From: Nocardioides sp. | Lineage (GTDB): Bacteria > Actinomycetota > Actinomycetes > Propionibacteriales > Nocardioidaceae | Direction of reading: 5' to 3' | DNA: 64,000 bases | Assembly (NCBI GenBank): GCA_030698375.1 | Contig: JAUYLL010000129.1 | Coordinates: 51,653-115,652 of the forward strand | In this document: positions 52,581 to 64,000 of the stretch, piece by piece | How the letters are laid out: each line of letters opens with the position of its first letter | How positions within the stretch are numbered: the first letter of the stretch is position 1 | Notes under the pieces: model-generated | Seen by the model: only the letters and a program-made list of their open reading frames with translations | What the model was told of the DNA's origin: nothing | Databases searched by the model: none | Made by a program: the position numbers and the translations under genes

Positions 52581-53327
52581 GTGGCACAGCCCGACGTACG
52601 CATCCATCCTGACGGCGACGCGCTCGCCGCGGCCGCGGCGCAGTCCTTCGTCGAGCGGCTGGCGGTCGCGCAGGCGCGAGGGGAACTCCCCCACGTCGTG
52701 CTCACCGGGGGTGGCATCGCCGCCACGTTCCACCGGGCTGTGCTCGCCTGCAGCGACACCGTCCCCGTCGACTGGGCCAAGGTGGCCTTCTGGTGGGGCG
52801 ACGAGCGCTTCGTCGCCGCCGACGACCCGCAGCGCAACGCCGGCCAGGCCCGCTCCGACCTGCTCGACCACCTCCCGGTCGACCCTGCGCACGTCCACGA
52901 GGTGCCTGCGAGCGACGGTGCCGCAGACGTCGAGGCGGCCGCGACGGCGTACGCCGAGCAGCTGGAGGCCCACGGACCCGAGAGCTTCGAGGTGGTCCTC
53001 CTCGGGCTCGGTCCCGACGGTCACGTCGCCTCGCTCTTCCCCGACCACCCCCAGGTCGGTCTGACGGGCCGGAGGACGGCGGCGGTGACGGACTCCCCCA
53101 AGCCGCCTGCGGAGCGCGTGACCCTGACGTTGGAGACCCTGAACCGGGCCGAGGCCGTGTGGTTCCTCGTCAGTGGCGAGGGCAAGTCCGATGCGGTCCG
53201 GAGAGCACTGGGAGACGGCCCGGTCGCGGACCTTCCGGCACGCGGGGCGCGGGGGCGTGGCGAGACGACGTGGTTCGTCGACGAGCAGGCCGCGAGCGGC
53301 CTCGGGCCAGCGCCGGCTAGCGGCTGA
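52581..53327 (+). CDS. pgl: 6-phosphogluconolactonase
   Basis: Hydrolyses 6-phosphogluconolactone in the oxidative pentose phosphate pathway, 248 residues of the DevB/NagB-like type. The conserved parts are VVLTGGGIA near 39-47, WWGDERFV near 72-79, and LLGLGPDGHVASLFP near 139-153, which holds the catalytic His. GAGGAG before the GTG at 52581 is a good ribosome binding site. It is the last gene of the run and converges on rbpA, with only nine bases between the stops. Its usual partners zwf and opcA are missing from this place. Confidence 0.95.
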   Translation: MAQPDVRIHPDGDALAAAAAQSFVERLAVAQARGELPHVVLTGGGIAATFHRAVLACSDTVPVDWAKVAFWWGDERFVAADDPQRNAGQARSDLLDHLPVDPAHVHEVPASDGAADVEAAATAYAEQLEAHGPESFEVVLLGLGPDGHVASLFPDHPQVGLTGRRTAAVTDSPKPPAERVTLTLETLNRAEAVWFLVSGEGKSDAVRRALGDGPVADLPARGARGRGETTWFVDEQAASGLGPAPASG

Positions 53328-53336
53328 CGCCGAGAT

Positions 53337-53696
53337 TCAGAGGATCACGTCGCCGGCCTTGCGGCGGGCGCGCAGCGTCTGGAGGGCCTCGGCGAGGATG
53401 TCGGCGGCCTCGGCGTCGCTGCGACGCTCCTTCACGTAGGCCAGGTGGGTCTTGTAGGGCTCGTTGCGCGGGGCCGGAGGCGGGTTGTCGCAGTCCAGGC
53501 TGGCCGGGAGTCCGCAGCGCGGGCAGTCCCAGGAGTCGGGCACCACGGCCTGGCTCGAGAACGTGATGACCGAACGGTGGTCGTGGGAGCAGAAGTAGGT
53601 GACCGTCTGTCGGGGAGCGGCGTCGCCACGCTCGACCTCGCCGATCGGGCCCGCGCCGACCCGGCTGCCCCGGATCGCGTTTCCTCCACCTGCCAC
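53337..53696 (-). CDS. rbpA: RNA polymerase-binding protein RbpA
   Basis: Actinobacterial transcription activator that binds the primary sigma factor and stabilises open complexes. The 119-residue protein shows GGNAIRGSRVGAGP at the N terminus, the zinc-binding core with Cys36, His40, Cys58 and Cys61 (CSHDH and CPRCG), the basic linker, and the sigma-interacting tail from THLAYVKERR. The start is GTG at 53696. It stands alone on the minus strand, next to secG, as in many actinobacteria. Confidence 0.97.
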   Translation of the reverse strand: MAGGGNAIRGSRVGAGPIGEVERGDAAPRQTVTYFCSHDHRSVITFSSQAVVPDSWDCPRCGLPASLDCDNPPPAPRNEPYKTHLAYVKERRSDAEAADILAEALQTLRARRKAGDVIL

Positions 53697-53751
53697 GCTC
53701 GTCGTGCTCCTTCGGATGGGGGTCGGGCGACCCGCCGTGGGTCGGTGCGCC

Positions 53752-53988
53752 TCAGGCGCCGGCCTTCATCAGCAGGCCCAGGGCGATGATGCAGGCGAAC
53801 CAGAGGACGCCGGTGCCGACGGTGATGCGGTCGAGGTTGCGCTCGGCGACCGACGAACCACCCAGGCTGGTGCTCGCACCGCCACCGAACATGTCCGACA
53901 GACCGCCGCCCCTCCCCTTGTGGAGCAGGATGAGGACGATCATCAGGAGGCTCGTCAGCATGAGCAGGACGGTGAAGGCGGTGACCAC
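53752..53988 (-). CDS. secG: SecG preprotein translocase subunit
   Basis: A 78-residue subunit of the SecYEG channel with two membrane helices (about 3-22 and 58-75). The conserved LLHKGRGGGLSDMFGGG loop (21-37) identifies SecG. The GTG at 53988 is preceded by no clear ribosome binding site. It follows tpiA by 30 bases and closes the gap-pgk-tpiA-secG run, a common actinobacterial order. Confidence 0.95.
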   Translation of the reverse strand: MVTAFTVLLMLTSLLMIVLILLHKGRGGGLSDMFGGGASTSLGGSSVAERNLDRITVGTGVLWFACIIALGLLMKAGA

Positions 53989-54018
53989 GGTGCGAAAGCC
54001 TAACTCACGCCCACGCCG

Positions 54019-54825
54019 TCACAGCGTCGGCATCGCGTGGAAGCGGCAGATGCCGCCGAACTCCTCGGCCTGCAGGCTCGCCCCGCCCACGAGCGCACCG
54101 TCGACGTCGGGCTTGGCCATGATGCCGGCGATGTTCGTGGTCTTCACCGAGCCGCCGTACAGGACCCGCAGCGACGCGGCAGCCTCGGCGGACACGGTGT
54201 CCGCGACATGCGCGCGGATCGCCTCGCACACCTCCTGCGCGTCCTCCGGGGTGGCGACTTCGCCGGTGCCGATGGCCCAGACCGGCTCGTAGGCCACGAC
54301 CAGTCCGGCGACCTCGTCGTCGGTGAAGCCGGCAAGCGATCCCGTGACCTGGGCGAGGGTGTGCGCCACGTGCTCGCCCGCCTTGCGGACCTCGAGGCCC
54401 TCCCCCACGCACACGATGGGGGTCATCTGCTTGTCGAGGACCTTGCGTGCCTTGGCGTTGACGACCTCGTCGGTCTCACCGTGGTGCTCGCGGCGCTCGG
54501 AGTGCCCGACGACCACGTAGGAGCAGCCCAGCTTGGCGAGCATGCCCGCGGAGATCTCGCCGGTGTAGGCGCCCTCATCGTGGACCGAGACGTCCTGGGC
54601 GCCGTACCGGACCTTGAGCCGGTCACCGTCGACGAGCGTCTGGACGCCGCGCAGGTCGGTGAACGGCGGGACGACGACGACCTCGACCTGGCTGTAGTCG
54701 TGCTTCTTGTCCGAGAGGCTCCAGGTGAGCTTCTGGACGAGGACGACCGCTTCCTGGTGGTTGAGATTCATCTTCCAGTTCCCCGCCATCAGGGGGGTAC
54801 GGGTCTGCTGCTTCTGGGCTGCCAT
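54019..54825 (-). CDS. tpiA: Triosephosphate isomerase
   Basis: Glycolytic interconversion of glyceraldehyde 3-phosphate and dihydroxyacetone phosphate. The 268-residue barrel has Lys18 in GNWKMN, His108 in VVGHSERRE and the catalytic Glu180 in [11 protein letters not shown]; the phosphate loop is YGGSVK near the C terminus. GAGAGAG precedes the ATG by about ten bases. It lies 32 bases after pgk on the same strand. Confidence 0.97.
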   Translation of the reverse strand: MAAQKQQTRTPLMAGNWKMNLNHQEAVVLVQKLTWSLSDKKHDYSQVEVVVVPPFTDLRGVQTLVDGDRLKVRYGAQDVSVHDEGAYTGEISAGMLAKLGCSYVVVGHSERREHHGETDEVVNAKARKVLDKQMTPIVCVGEGLEVRKAGEHVAHTLAQVTGSLAGFTDDEVAGLVVAYEPVWAIGTGEVATPEDAQEVCEAIRAHVADTVSAEAAASLRVLYGGSVKTTNIAGIMAKPDVDGALVGGASLQAEEFGGICRFHAMPTL

Positions 54826-54857
54826 GGATCTGCTCTCTCGGGTCGGCGGGATGCCGG

Positions 54858-56054
<1,197 letters not shown>

Positions 56055-56059
56055 GGCGC

Positions 56060-57106
<1,047 letters not shown>

Positions 57107-57150
57107 CTACCGCGCGCCCGTGGCGGTGGCCCGGGGGTCCCGCCGTACGT

Positions 57151-57163
57151 ACCGGTAACCGGT
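57151..57163. promoter_or_regulatory. Palindrome upstream of gap
   Basis: ACCGGTAACCGGT holds two ACCGGT units around a single A, about 90 bases upstream of the gap start and 20 bases after the whiA stop. It could be a regulator site for the glycolytic run; nothing else supports this. Confidence 0.3.
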
Positions 57164-57182
57164 GGAGATACCGGCAGGAGGC

Positions 57183-58163
57183 CTACTCCGCCAGCATGTC
57201 GGGGGTGAGGGTCGCCTCGGTGTCCGGGATCCCCAGGTCCTCGGCCCGCTTGTCTGCCATGGCCAGGAGCCGCCGGATGCGACCGGCGATCGCGTCCTTC
57301 GTGAGCTGCGGCTCGTGCAGTTGGCCGAGCTCCTCGAGCGAGGCCTGCTTGTGCTCGAGCCGCAGGTCGCCGGCCATCTTGAGGTGGTCGGGAACCTCGT
57401 CGCCGAGGATCTCCAGAGCCCGCTCGACACGGGCACCGGCCGCGACGGCCGCGCGGGCCGAGCGGCGCAGATTGGCGTCGTCGAAGTTGGCCAGGCGGTT
57501 CGCCGTGGCGCGCACCTCGCGACGCATCCGACGCTCCTCCCAGGCCATCAGCGTCTCGTGGGCCCCCAGTCTCGTGAGGAGGGCACCGATGGCGTCGCCG
57601 TCGCGGATCACCACGCGGTCGACACCGCGCACCTCGCGAGCCTTGGCCTGAATGTCGAGGCGACGAGCGGCCCCAACCAGCGCGAGAGCCGCCTCCGGGC
57701 CGGGACAGGTCACCTCGAGCGAGGAGGAGCGGCCCGGCTCGGTGAGCGAGCCGTGGGCCAGGAAGGCGCCCCGCCACGCGGCGACAGCGTCGCACGTGCC
57801 GCCGTTGACGACGTGGGGCGGAAGGCCTCGCACGGGGCGTCCACGGCCGTCGAGCAGCCCGGTCTGGCGGGCCAGGGCCTCGCCGTCGCGCACGACGCGG
57901 ACGAGGTAGCGGCTGCCCTTGCGGATGCCGTGCCCGGAGACCATGACGACGTCCGAGTGGTGGCCGTACACCTCGGCGACGTCCTTGCGGACCCGACGCG
58001 CGGCTGCCCCGGTGTCGAGCTCGGCCTCCACCACGATCCGCCCGCTCACGATGTGGAGGCCACCGGCGAACCGAAGCAGAGACGAGACCTCAGACTTGCG
58101 GCAGCAGGTCTTGGTCACCGGCGTGCTCGCGAGCTCGGCCTTCACCTGTGCCGTCATCGCCAT
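57183..58163 (-). CDS. whiA: WhiA sporulation/cell-division regulator
   Basis: A 326-residue DNA-binding protein with an N-terminal homing-endonuclease-like domain and a C-terminal helix-turn-helix. VKAELASTP opens the protein, and [23 protein letters not shown] with [25 protein letters not shown] (core [16 protein letters not shown]) marks the DNA-binding part. In Streptomyces WhiA works with WhiB to activate division genes; in non-sporulating relatives it affects growth. The ATG at 58163 has GAGGA upstream. It follows yvcK by 22 bases in the uvrC-rapZ-yvcK-whiA cluster. Confidence 0.96.
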   Translation of the reverse strand: MAMTAQVKAELASTPVTKTCCRKSEVSSLLRFAGGLHIVSGRIVVEAELDTGAAARRVRKDVAEVYGHHSDVVMVSGHGIRKGSRYLVRVVRDGEALARQTGLLDGRGRPVRGLPPHVVNGGTCDAVAAWRGAFLAHGSLTEPGRSSSLEVTCPGPEAALALVGAARRLDIQAKAREVRGVDRVVIRDGDAIGALLTRLGAHETLMAWEERRMRREVRATANRLANFDDANLRRSARAAVAAGARVERALEILGDEVPDHLKMAGDLRLEHKQASLEELGQLHEPQLTKDAIAGRIRRLLAMADKRAEDLGIPDTEATLTPDMLAE

Positions 58164-58185
58164 GCGGAGCATCCTCGCACGACCG

Positions 58186-59202
58186 TCAACGTGCTCCCCC
58201 GCCCGCCGGAGCAGCACCCTCGTCGTCGCCACGGCCGGCTCCGGTGAAGACCTTGTCGTAGGCGGCGGACAGTGCCACGGGGTCGTGCTGGTGCGAGCCG
58301 GGAGCCATCGCCACGTCGGCGAGGACCAACCGGGCGCCGAGCGCCGCCACGGTGCTGCGCAGCTCCGGCAGCCGGTCGCCGACGCTGCCGGTGTCGGCCA
58401 ACACGGAGTGCACGCGCAGGTCGGGGGCGTGCTCGAGGAGGACGCGCAGGTGGTCGGCGGGTCCGAGGCCGGGGGTCTCCCCCTCCTCGGCGAGGTTCAG
58501 CACCACCACGAGGCGCCCCTTCGTGTGCACCAGGGCCTCCCGGAGCCCCGGCACCAGCAGGTGCGGGAGCACCGAAGTGAACCACGAGCCGGGCCCCAGC
58601 ACGACCCAGTCGGCCCCTGTGACGGCCGCCACGGCATCAGCGGAAGCGGTGGGCCGCTCGGGTTCCAGCCGTACCGAGCGGATCCGCCCGGCGGTCGTCG
58701 CGACCTCGACCTGGCCCCGGACCGTGCTGGCGGCGGCCGGGTCCCCGGCGTCGAGACCCGTCACCTCGGCCGCGATGTCCAACGGCTCGACGGCCATCGG
58801 CAGGACCCGCCCACGTGCCCCGAGCAGGCGGCCCACCCAATCGAGGGCCGCAACGTGGTCACCGAGCTGCTCCCACAGCGCGACGATCAGCAGGTTGCCG
58901 ACGACGTGGCCGCGCATGTCGCCCTCGCCCTGGAATCGGTGCTGGAGCACCCGGGCCCAGGTCTGGCCCCAGTCGTCGTCGCCGCACAGCGCTGCGAGCG
59001 CCATCCGCAGGTCCCCGGGCGGCAACACCGCGAACTGCGACCGCAGCCGACCGGAGGACCCGCCGTTGTCGGCGACCGTCACGATCGCCGACAGGTCGTC
59101 GACCACCAGGTCGTCGAGCAGGCGGCGCAGCGCGCTCAGGGAGGCGTGCAGGCCGTGCCCCCCGCCGAGTGCCACGACGGACTGCGCCCGAGCGGCCCTC
59201 AC
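58186..59202 (-). CDS. yvcK: YvcK/CofD-like gluconeogenesis factor
   Basis: A 338-residue protein of the CofD-like fold that binds UDP-sugars and helps cell-wall growth on gluconeogenic carbon sources. [18 protein letters not shown] (9-26) is the nucleotide loop, [13 protein letters not shown] follows near 42-54, and GHVVGNLLI and [18 protein letters not shown] are conserved. GTG or ATG overlap with rapZ (59199-59202) shows tight coupling. The gene order is the usual one in Gram-positive bacteria. Confidence 0.95.
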   Translation of the reverse strand: MRAARAQSVVALGGGHGLHASLSALRRLLDDLVVDDLSAIVTVADNGGSSGRLRSQFAVLPPGDLRMALAALCGDDDWGQTWARVLQHRFQGEGDMRGHVVGNLLIVALWEQLGDHVAALDWVGRLLGARGRVLPMAVEPLDIAAEVTGLDAGDPAAASTVRGQVEVATTAGRIRSVRLEPERPTASADAVAAVTGADWVVLGPGSWFTSVLPHLLVPGLREALVHTKGRLVVVLNLAEEGETPGLGPADHLRVLLEHAPDLRVHSVLADTGSVGDRLPELRSTVAALGARLVLADVAMAPGSHQHDPVALSAAYDKVFTGAGRGDDEGAAPAGGGAR

Positions 59203-60089
59203 TCCCGCCCCAGGTCGCGGTGCGTGGCCCGCGCGTCGAGCCCCCGCTCGCCGAGCCGACGCGCGATCTCCTCGGTCATGGCGACGCTGCGGTGCTTGCC
59301 CCCCGTGCAGCCGATGGCGATCGTCATGAAGCGCTTGCCCTCGCGGAGGTATCCCGTCGCGACCGTCTCCGTCACCGGGACGTACTGGTCGAGGAAGGTG
59401 CGGGCACCCTCGCGGCCCGTGACGTACGCCGACACCTCGGCGTCCCGCCCGTTGAGCTCGCGAAGCTCCGGCTCCCAGTGCGGGTTCGGCAGGAAGCGCA
59501 TGTCGGCGACGAAGTCAGCGTCGACGGGGATGCCGTACTTGAACCCGAAGCTGATCACGGTGACCTTGAGCCGGGTCTGCTCCGGTGTCCCGAAGGCCTG
59601 GGCGACGCGGTCGGTCAACTGGTGCACGTTGAGGTTCGAGGTGTCGATCACCAGGTCCGCATCACCGCGCAGGGACGCGAGCACGGCGCGCTCGCGGGTG
59701 AGCCCGTCGAGGAGACGACCCCCGGCCTGGAGGGGATGGGGGCGGCGCGCCGCCTCCTGCCGTCGGACGAGGACGTCGTCGCGGGCCTCCAGGTACAGCA
59801 GCGTCGTGGGGCGCCCGGCTCCCCCGGTGGCGAGCATCTCGGCGAGGCTGTCGAAGAACGAGCCCGAACGCACGTCGACCACGACGGCCACCGGCTGCTG
59901 GCGGCCGCGGCTGTCGTCGACGAGGCGCACCACGTCGGGCACCAGCTCGGTCGGCAGGTTGTCGACGACGTAGTAGCCGAGGTCCTCGAGCTCCTTCGCC
60001 GCGGTGCTCCGGCCCGCACCGGTCATCCCGGTGACGACGACGAGCTCGCCCTCCCCTGCCCCCGCTCCGGTGTGATCGGTCTGCGTCAT
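59199..60089 (-). CDS. rapZ: RapZ-family nucleotide-binding protein
   Basis: A 296-residue P-loop protein. Walker A is GMTGAGRS at 21-28 and YVVDNLP follows; the C-terminal domain has [26 protein letters not shown] (core [20 protein letters not shown]) and [10 protein letters not shown]. In E. coli RapZ controls small RNAs for glucosamine-6-phosphate synthesis; in Gram-positive bacteria (YvcJ) the role is less clear. It overlaps uvrC and yvcK by four bases on each side, so the three genes are one translational unit. Confidence 0.95.
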   Translation of the reverse strand: MTQTDHTGAGAGEGELVVVTGMTGAGRSTAAKELEDLGYYVVDNLPTELVPDVVRLVDDSRGRQQPVAVVVDVRSGSFFDSLAEMLATGGAGRPTTLLYLEARDDVLVRRQEAARRPHPLQAGGRLLDGLTRERAVLASLRGDADLVIDTSNLNVHQLTDRVAQAFGTPEQTRLKVTVISFGFKYGIPVDADFVADMRFLPNPHWEPELRELNGRDAEVSAYVTGREGARTFLDQYVPVTETVATGYLREGKRFMTIAIGCTGGKHRSVAMTEEIARRLGERGLDARATHRDLGRE

Positions 60090-62062
60090 CCGTCCTCCTC
60101 GATCTCACCGGTGGCGGTGTTCACCCGCACGGCCTTGCCGCGTGCGCGTGCTTGTGCTTGTGCGACAGCCTCGGCGATCGCTGCTGCTGTGCGGGGCCCG
60201 ATGCCGGGCACCTCGGCGATCTGGGCGACCTCGGCCTCACGCAGCTTCTTCAGCGACCCGAAGTGCTTGATGAGCGTCTTTCGCCTCACCTCGCCGAGCC
60301 CGGGCACATCGTCGAGGACACTCTCCACCATCGTCTTCGAGCGCCGACCCCGGTGGTGGGCGATGGCGAATCGGTGCGCCTCGTCCCGGATCCGCTGCAG
60401 GAGGTAGAGCCCTTCGCTGGTGCGGGGCAGGATCACCGGGTCCTCCTGCCCGGGGAGCCACACCTCCTCGAGCTTCTTCGCGAGCCCGCAGATCGGGATG
60501 TCGTCGATACCGAGCTCGTCGAGGGCCCGCTGGGCGGCCGCCACCTGTGGGGCGCCGCCGTCGACGACGACCAGGCCCGGTGTGTACGCGAACCTGCGCG
60601 GCCGGCCGGTCTCTGGGTCTACGAGGGCAGGTCCGTCCTCGGGCAACACCTCGGGATTCTCGGCCCGCTCATCGAGCAGTCGACGGAACCGACGGGTGAT
60701 CACCTCGTGCATGGAGGCCACGTCGTTCTGGCCCTCGACACCGCGCACGATGAAGCGGCGGTACTCGCCCTTGCGGGGCAGTCCGTCCTCGAACACCACC
60801 ATCGACCCCACCACCTCGGTGCCCTGGAGGTTGGAGATGTCGTAGCACTCGACCCGCAGCGGCGCCTCAGGCAGCGCGAGCGCGGCCTGGATCTCCTCGA
60901 GCGCCCGGCTGCGGGTGGTCAGGTCGCTGGCCCGCTTGGTCTTGTGGAGCGCCAGCGACTGCTGGGCGTTGCGGGCGACGGTCTCCTGCAGCGATCGCTT
61001 GTCGCCGCGCTGGGGCACCCGGAGCGAGACGTGGGACCCCCGCAGGCCGCTCAGCCAGTCCTCGAGGGCCGGGGCGTCGTCGGGGAGGGCCGGCACGAGG
61101 ACCTCGCGGGGTACGGCGTCGCCGGACTCGCCGGCGTACAGCTGCTGAAGGAAGCCCTCGACCAGACCTGCCGTGTCGGAGTCGTCGACCCGGTCGGCCA
61201 CCCACCCGCGCTGGCCGCGGATCCGCCCCCCGCGCACGTGGAAGATCTGGACGGCCACCTCGAGCGGGTCCTCCGCGAGCGCGACGACGTCGGCGTCGGT
61301 GCCGTCGCCGAGGACGACCGTCTGCTTCTCCATCGCACGGTTGAGCGCGCCGAGGTCGTCGCGCAGCCGGGCGGCCCGCTCGAAGTCGAGCGCCTCGCTC
61401 GCGGCGTACATCTCCTTCTCGACCCGACGGACGAACGCGGTGGTCTGGCCCCCCATGAAGGCACAGAAGTCGTCGACGATCTCGCGGTGGGCGGCGGCGT
61501 CGACGCTGCCGACACACGGGGCCGCGCACTTGTCGATGTAGCCGAGGAGGCAGGGCCGCCCGATCTGCTGGGACCGCTTGAAGACACCGTTGCTGCACGA
61601 GCGCATCGGGAACACCCGCAGCAGGAGGTCGACGGTCTCGCGGATGGCCCAGGCATGGGAGTACGGACCGAAGTAGCGCGTTCCCTTGCGCTTGGCCCCG
61701 CGGCCCACCATCACCCGCGGGAACTCCTCACCGACCGTCACCGCGAGCCAGGGGTAGGACTTGTCGTCGCGGTACCTCACGTTGAACCGCGGGTCGTACT
61801 CCTTGATCCACGAGTACTCCAGCTGCAGCGCCTCGACCTCGGTGTCGACGACGGTCCATTCCACGCTCGCGGCGGTGGTGACCATCGTGGCGGTGCGGGG
61901 GTGCAGAGCGGCGATGTCCTGGAAATACGAGGAGAGCCGCGCGCGAAGGTTCTTGGCCTTGCCGACGTAGACGACGCGCTGCTGGGCGTCGCGGAACCGG
62001 TAGACACCGGGCTGCGTCGGGATCGACCCGGGAGCAGGGCGGTACGTCGACGGGTCGGCCAC
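60086..62062 (-). CDS. uvrC: Excinuclease ABC subunit C
   Basis: Makes both cuts in nucleotide-excision repair, 658 residues. The N-terminal GIY-YIG nuclease reads GVY (19-21) and YVG (32-34) with [11 protein letters not shown]. The Cys-containing region around 137-160, the UVR motif (about 200-235) and the RNase H-like C-terminal nuclease with VVDGGAPQV follow, and two helix-hairpin-helix motifs end it ([18 protein letters not shown] and [12 protein letters not shown]). GTG at 62062 has TAGGCT six bases upstream and no ribosome binding site. The gene heads the uvrC-rapZ-yvcK-whiA cluster. Confidence 0.97.
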   Translation of the reverse strand: MADPSTYRPAPGSIPTQPGVYRFRDAQQRVVYVGKAKNLRARLSSYFQDIAALHPRTATMVTTAASVEWTVVDTEVEALQLEYSWIKEYDPRFNVRYRDDKSYPWLAVTVGEEFPRVMVGRGAKRKGTRYFGPYSHAWAIRETVDLLLRVFPMRSCSNGVFKRSQQIGRPCLLGYIDKCAAPCVGSVDAAAHREIVDDFCAFMGGQTTAFVRRVEKEMYAASEALDFERAARLRDDLGALNRAMEKQTVVLGDGTDADVVALAEDPLEVAVQIFHVRGGRIRGQRGWVADRVDDSDTAGLVEGFLQQLYAGESGDAVPREVLVPALPDDAPALEDWLSGLRGSHVSLRVPQRGDKRSLQETVARNAQQSLALHKTKRASDLTTRSRALEEIQAALALPEAPLRVECYDISNLQGTEVVGSMVVFEDGLPRKGEYRRFIVRGVEGQNDVASMHEVITRRFRRLLDERAENPEVLPEDGPALVDPETGRPRRFAYTPGLVVVDGGAPQVAAAQRALDELGIDDIPICGLAKKLEEVWLPGQEDPVILPRTSEGLYLLQRIRDEAHRFAIAHHRGRRSKTMVESVLDDVPGLGEVRRKTLIKHFGSLKKLREAEVAQIAEVPGIGPRTAAAIAEAVAQAQARARGKAVRVNTATGEIEEDG

Positions 62063-62068
62063 GGCTCC

Positions 62069-62074
62069 AGCCTA
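62069..62074 (-). promoter_or_regulatory. Putative -10 element of leaderless uvrC
   Basis: On the minus strand TAGGCT, then GGAGCC, then the GTG at 62062. The GGAG could in principle act as a ribosome binding site but is too close to the start. Confidence 0.4.
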
Positions 62075-62139
62075 CGAGGGTGCGTGGACAGCGTTGACCC
62101 ACGGCCGGCCCCCCGTCGGGGCGGGTGGGCGCAGCCGGG

Positions 62140-62631
62140 TCAGCCTCGGACGACCTGGTCGCCGTCGACCGTGACGGGAACCTCTTCGAGCCCCTCCGGA
62201 GCGGGGCCTCTGACCACCGCGCCGTCCGCTGCGGAAAACCGGCTTCCGTGACAGGCGCAGACGATCTCGGCGTCCTCGACCCGGCTCACGGCGCAACCCT
62301 GGTGGCTGCACGTGGGGTCGTAGCCGCGGAGTTCGCCCGCGGTCGGCTGGGTGACCACGATGCCGTCCAGGATCACTGCACCGCCGACAGGCACGTCGTC
62401 GACGGCGACCAGGACCTCGCCTCCGGCCGACGGAGCGTCCTGCTCCGCCTCCCCGCCGGGTGCGGCTGGAGCGGTCGGAGCACCGGTGCCGGACGTCGAG
62501 CCGCCACCACCGCAGGCTGCCAGCAGCGGCGCTCCCATACCCACGGCGGCGATCCCGCAGAGCGCGCGGCGCCGGTCCACCCCCGCAGGCGCGGGGCGGA
62601 CCCAGGGCGAGGTCGGGTCGTTCGTCGTCAC
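62140..62631 (-). CDS. Tat-exported Rieske [2Fe-2S] lipoprotein
   Basis: A 163-residue secreted protein. A Tat-type signal has Arg20-Arg22 followed by ALCGIAAVGMGAPLLAAC; the lipobox LAAC gives lipidated Cys40. A linker rich in Gly, Ser, Thr and Pro follows. The Rieske domain has Cys108 and His110 (CSHQGC) and Cys125 and His128 (CACHGSRF) as ligands, and Cys113 with Cys127 for the stabilising disulfide. It thus sits on the outer membrane face as an electron carrier; the partner is unknown. It lies between uvrA and uvrC on the same strand. Confidence 0.92.
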   Translation of the reverse strand: MTTNDPTSPWVRPAPAGVDRRRALCGIAAVGMGAPLLAACGGGGSTSGTGAPTAPAAPGGEAEQDAPSAGGEVLVAVDDVPVGGAVILDGIVVTQPTAGELRGYDPTCSHQGCAVSRVEDAEIVCACHGSRFSAADGAVVRGPAPEGLEEVPVTVDGDQVVRG

Positions 62632-62690
62632 GGAGGGCTCCTCGGTCTCGGCTGGCGTGCCCCAGGGTAGCCAGGAGCGCCCAGCAGGCC

Positions 62691-64000
<1,310 letters not shown>

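Noticed and set aside
47441..53048. Long minus-strand open frames opposite tkt, tal, pgi and pgl
   Set aside because: They mirror well-supported enzymes and encode Arg/Gly/Val/Asp-rich sequence without motifs.

Overview
The window is 64 kb of very GC-rich, gene-dense chromosomal DNA from an actinobacterium. The best guess is Nocardioidaceae (Nocardioides-like); this is inference. The signs are strong G/C bias at third codon positions, many GTG starts, RbpA, WhiA, an InhA-type FabI paired with FabG, acVLRF1, and a gene order that matches from memory the mycobacterial uvrC to inhA region. I found no rRNA, tRNA, CRISPR array, insertion sequence or prophage. Genes cut by the window edge: uvrA on the right; the acyl-CoA dehydrogenase at the left is complete.

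Layout. 1-5.6 kb: acyl-CoA dehydrogenase behind a 17-bp palindrome, peptide deformylase, TrmH-type methyltransferase, siroheme synthase, a PEBP-family protein and a Nudix hydrolase. 5.6-12 kb: catalase with a terminator, RDD protein, NfeD/SPFH/TauE cluster, and heme oxygenase coupled to an ABC ATPase. 12-18.2 kb: unknown protein, SerB, SixA-like phosphatase, FabG-FabI (fatty-acid elongation), dodecin, two small conserved proteins, MoaA. 18.2-27.7 kb: SURF1, an SDR lacking the catalytic Tyr, ABC exporter, crotonase, MarR/MMPL pair, ABC-F protein, TetR regulator. 27.8-31.8 kb: a biotin-uptake operon (bioY, acyl-CoA ligase, thiolase-like gene, ECF ATPase, ECF transmembrane protein) behind two BioQ-like palindromes. 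31.9-36.9 kb: methyltransferase, CDGSH protein overlapping a heme-oxygenase-like diiron protein, FAD-Rieske oxidoreductase, phosphotransferase-like protein, acVLRF1.

37-43.7 kb is the SUF iron-sulfur operon (sufR-B-D-C-S-U-T). 43.7-47.3 kb holds an ABC exporter with heme A synthase, facing CtaB. 47.6-53.3 kb carries tkt-tal-pgi-pgl, without the zwf and opcA genes usually found there. 53.3-64 kb is a long leftward run: rbpA, secG, tpiA, pgk, gap, whiA, yvcK, rapZ, uvrC, a Rieske lipoprotein and the 3' part of uvrA.

Themes that join the genes are heme and iron (heme oxygenase, CtaA/CtaB, SURF1, siroheme synthase, SUF, CDGSH, Rieske proteins), central carbon flow (pentose phosphate and lower glycolysis), and cofactor supply (biotin, molybdopterin, siroheme). 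The most unusual locus is the biotin operon: it contains a ligase that appears to start at CTG and a thiolase-like protein without the second catalytic cysteine. About ten genes also show a TANNNT element 6-8 bases before the start codon and no Shine-Dalgarno sequence, which suggests leaderless mRNAs.
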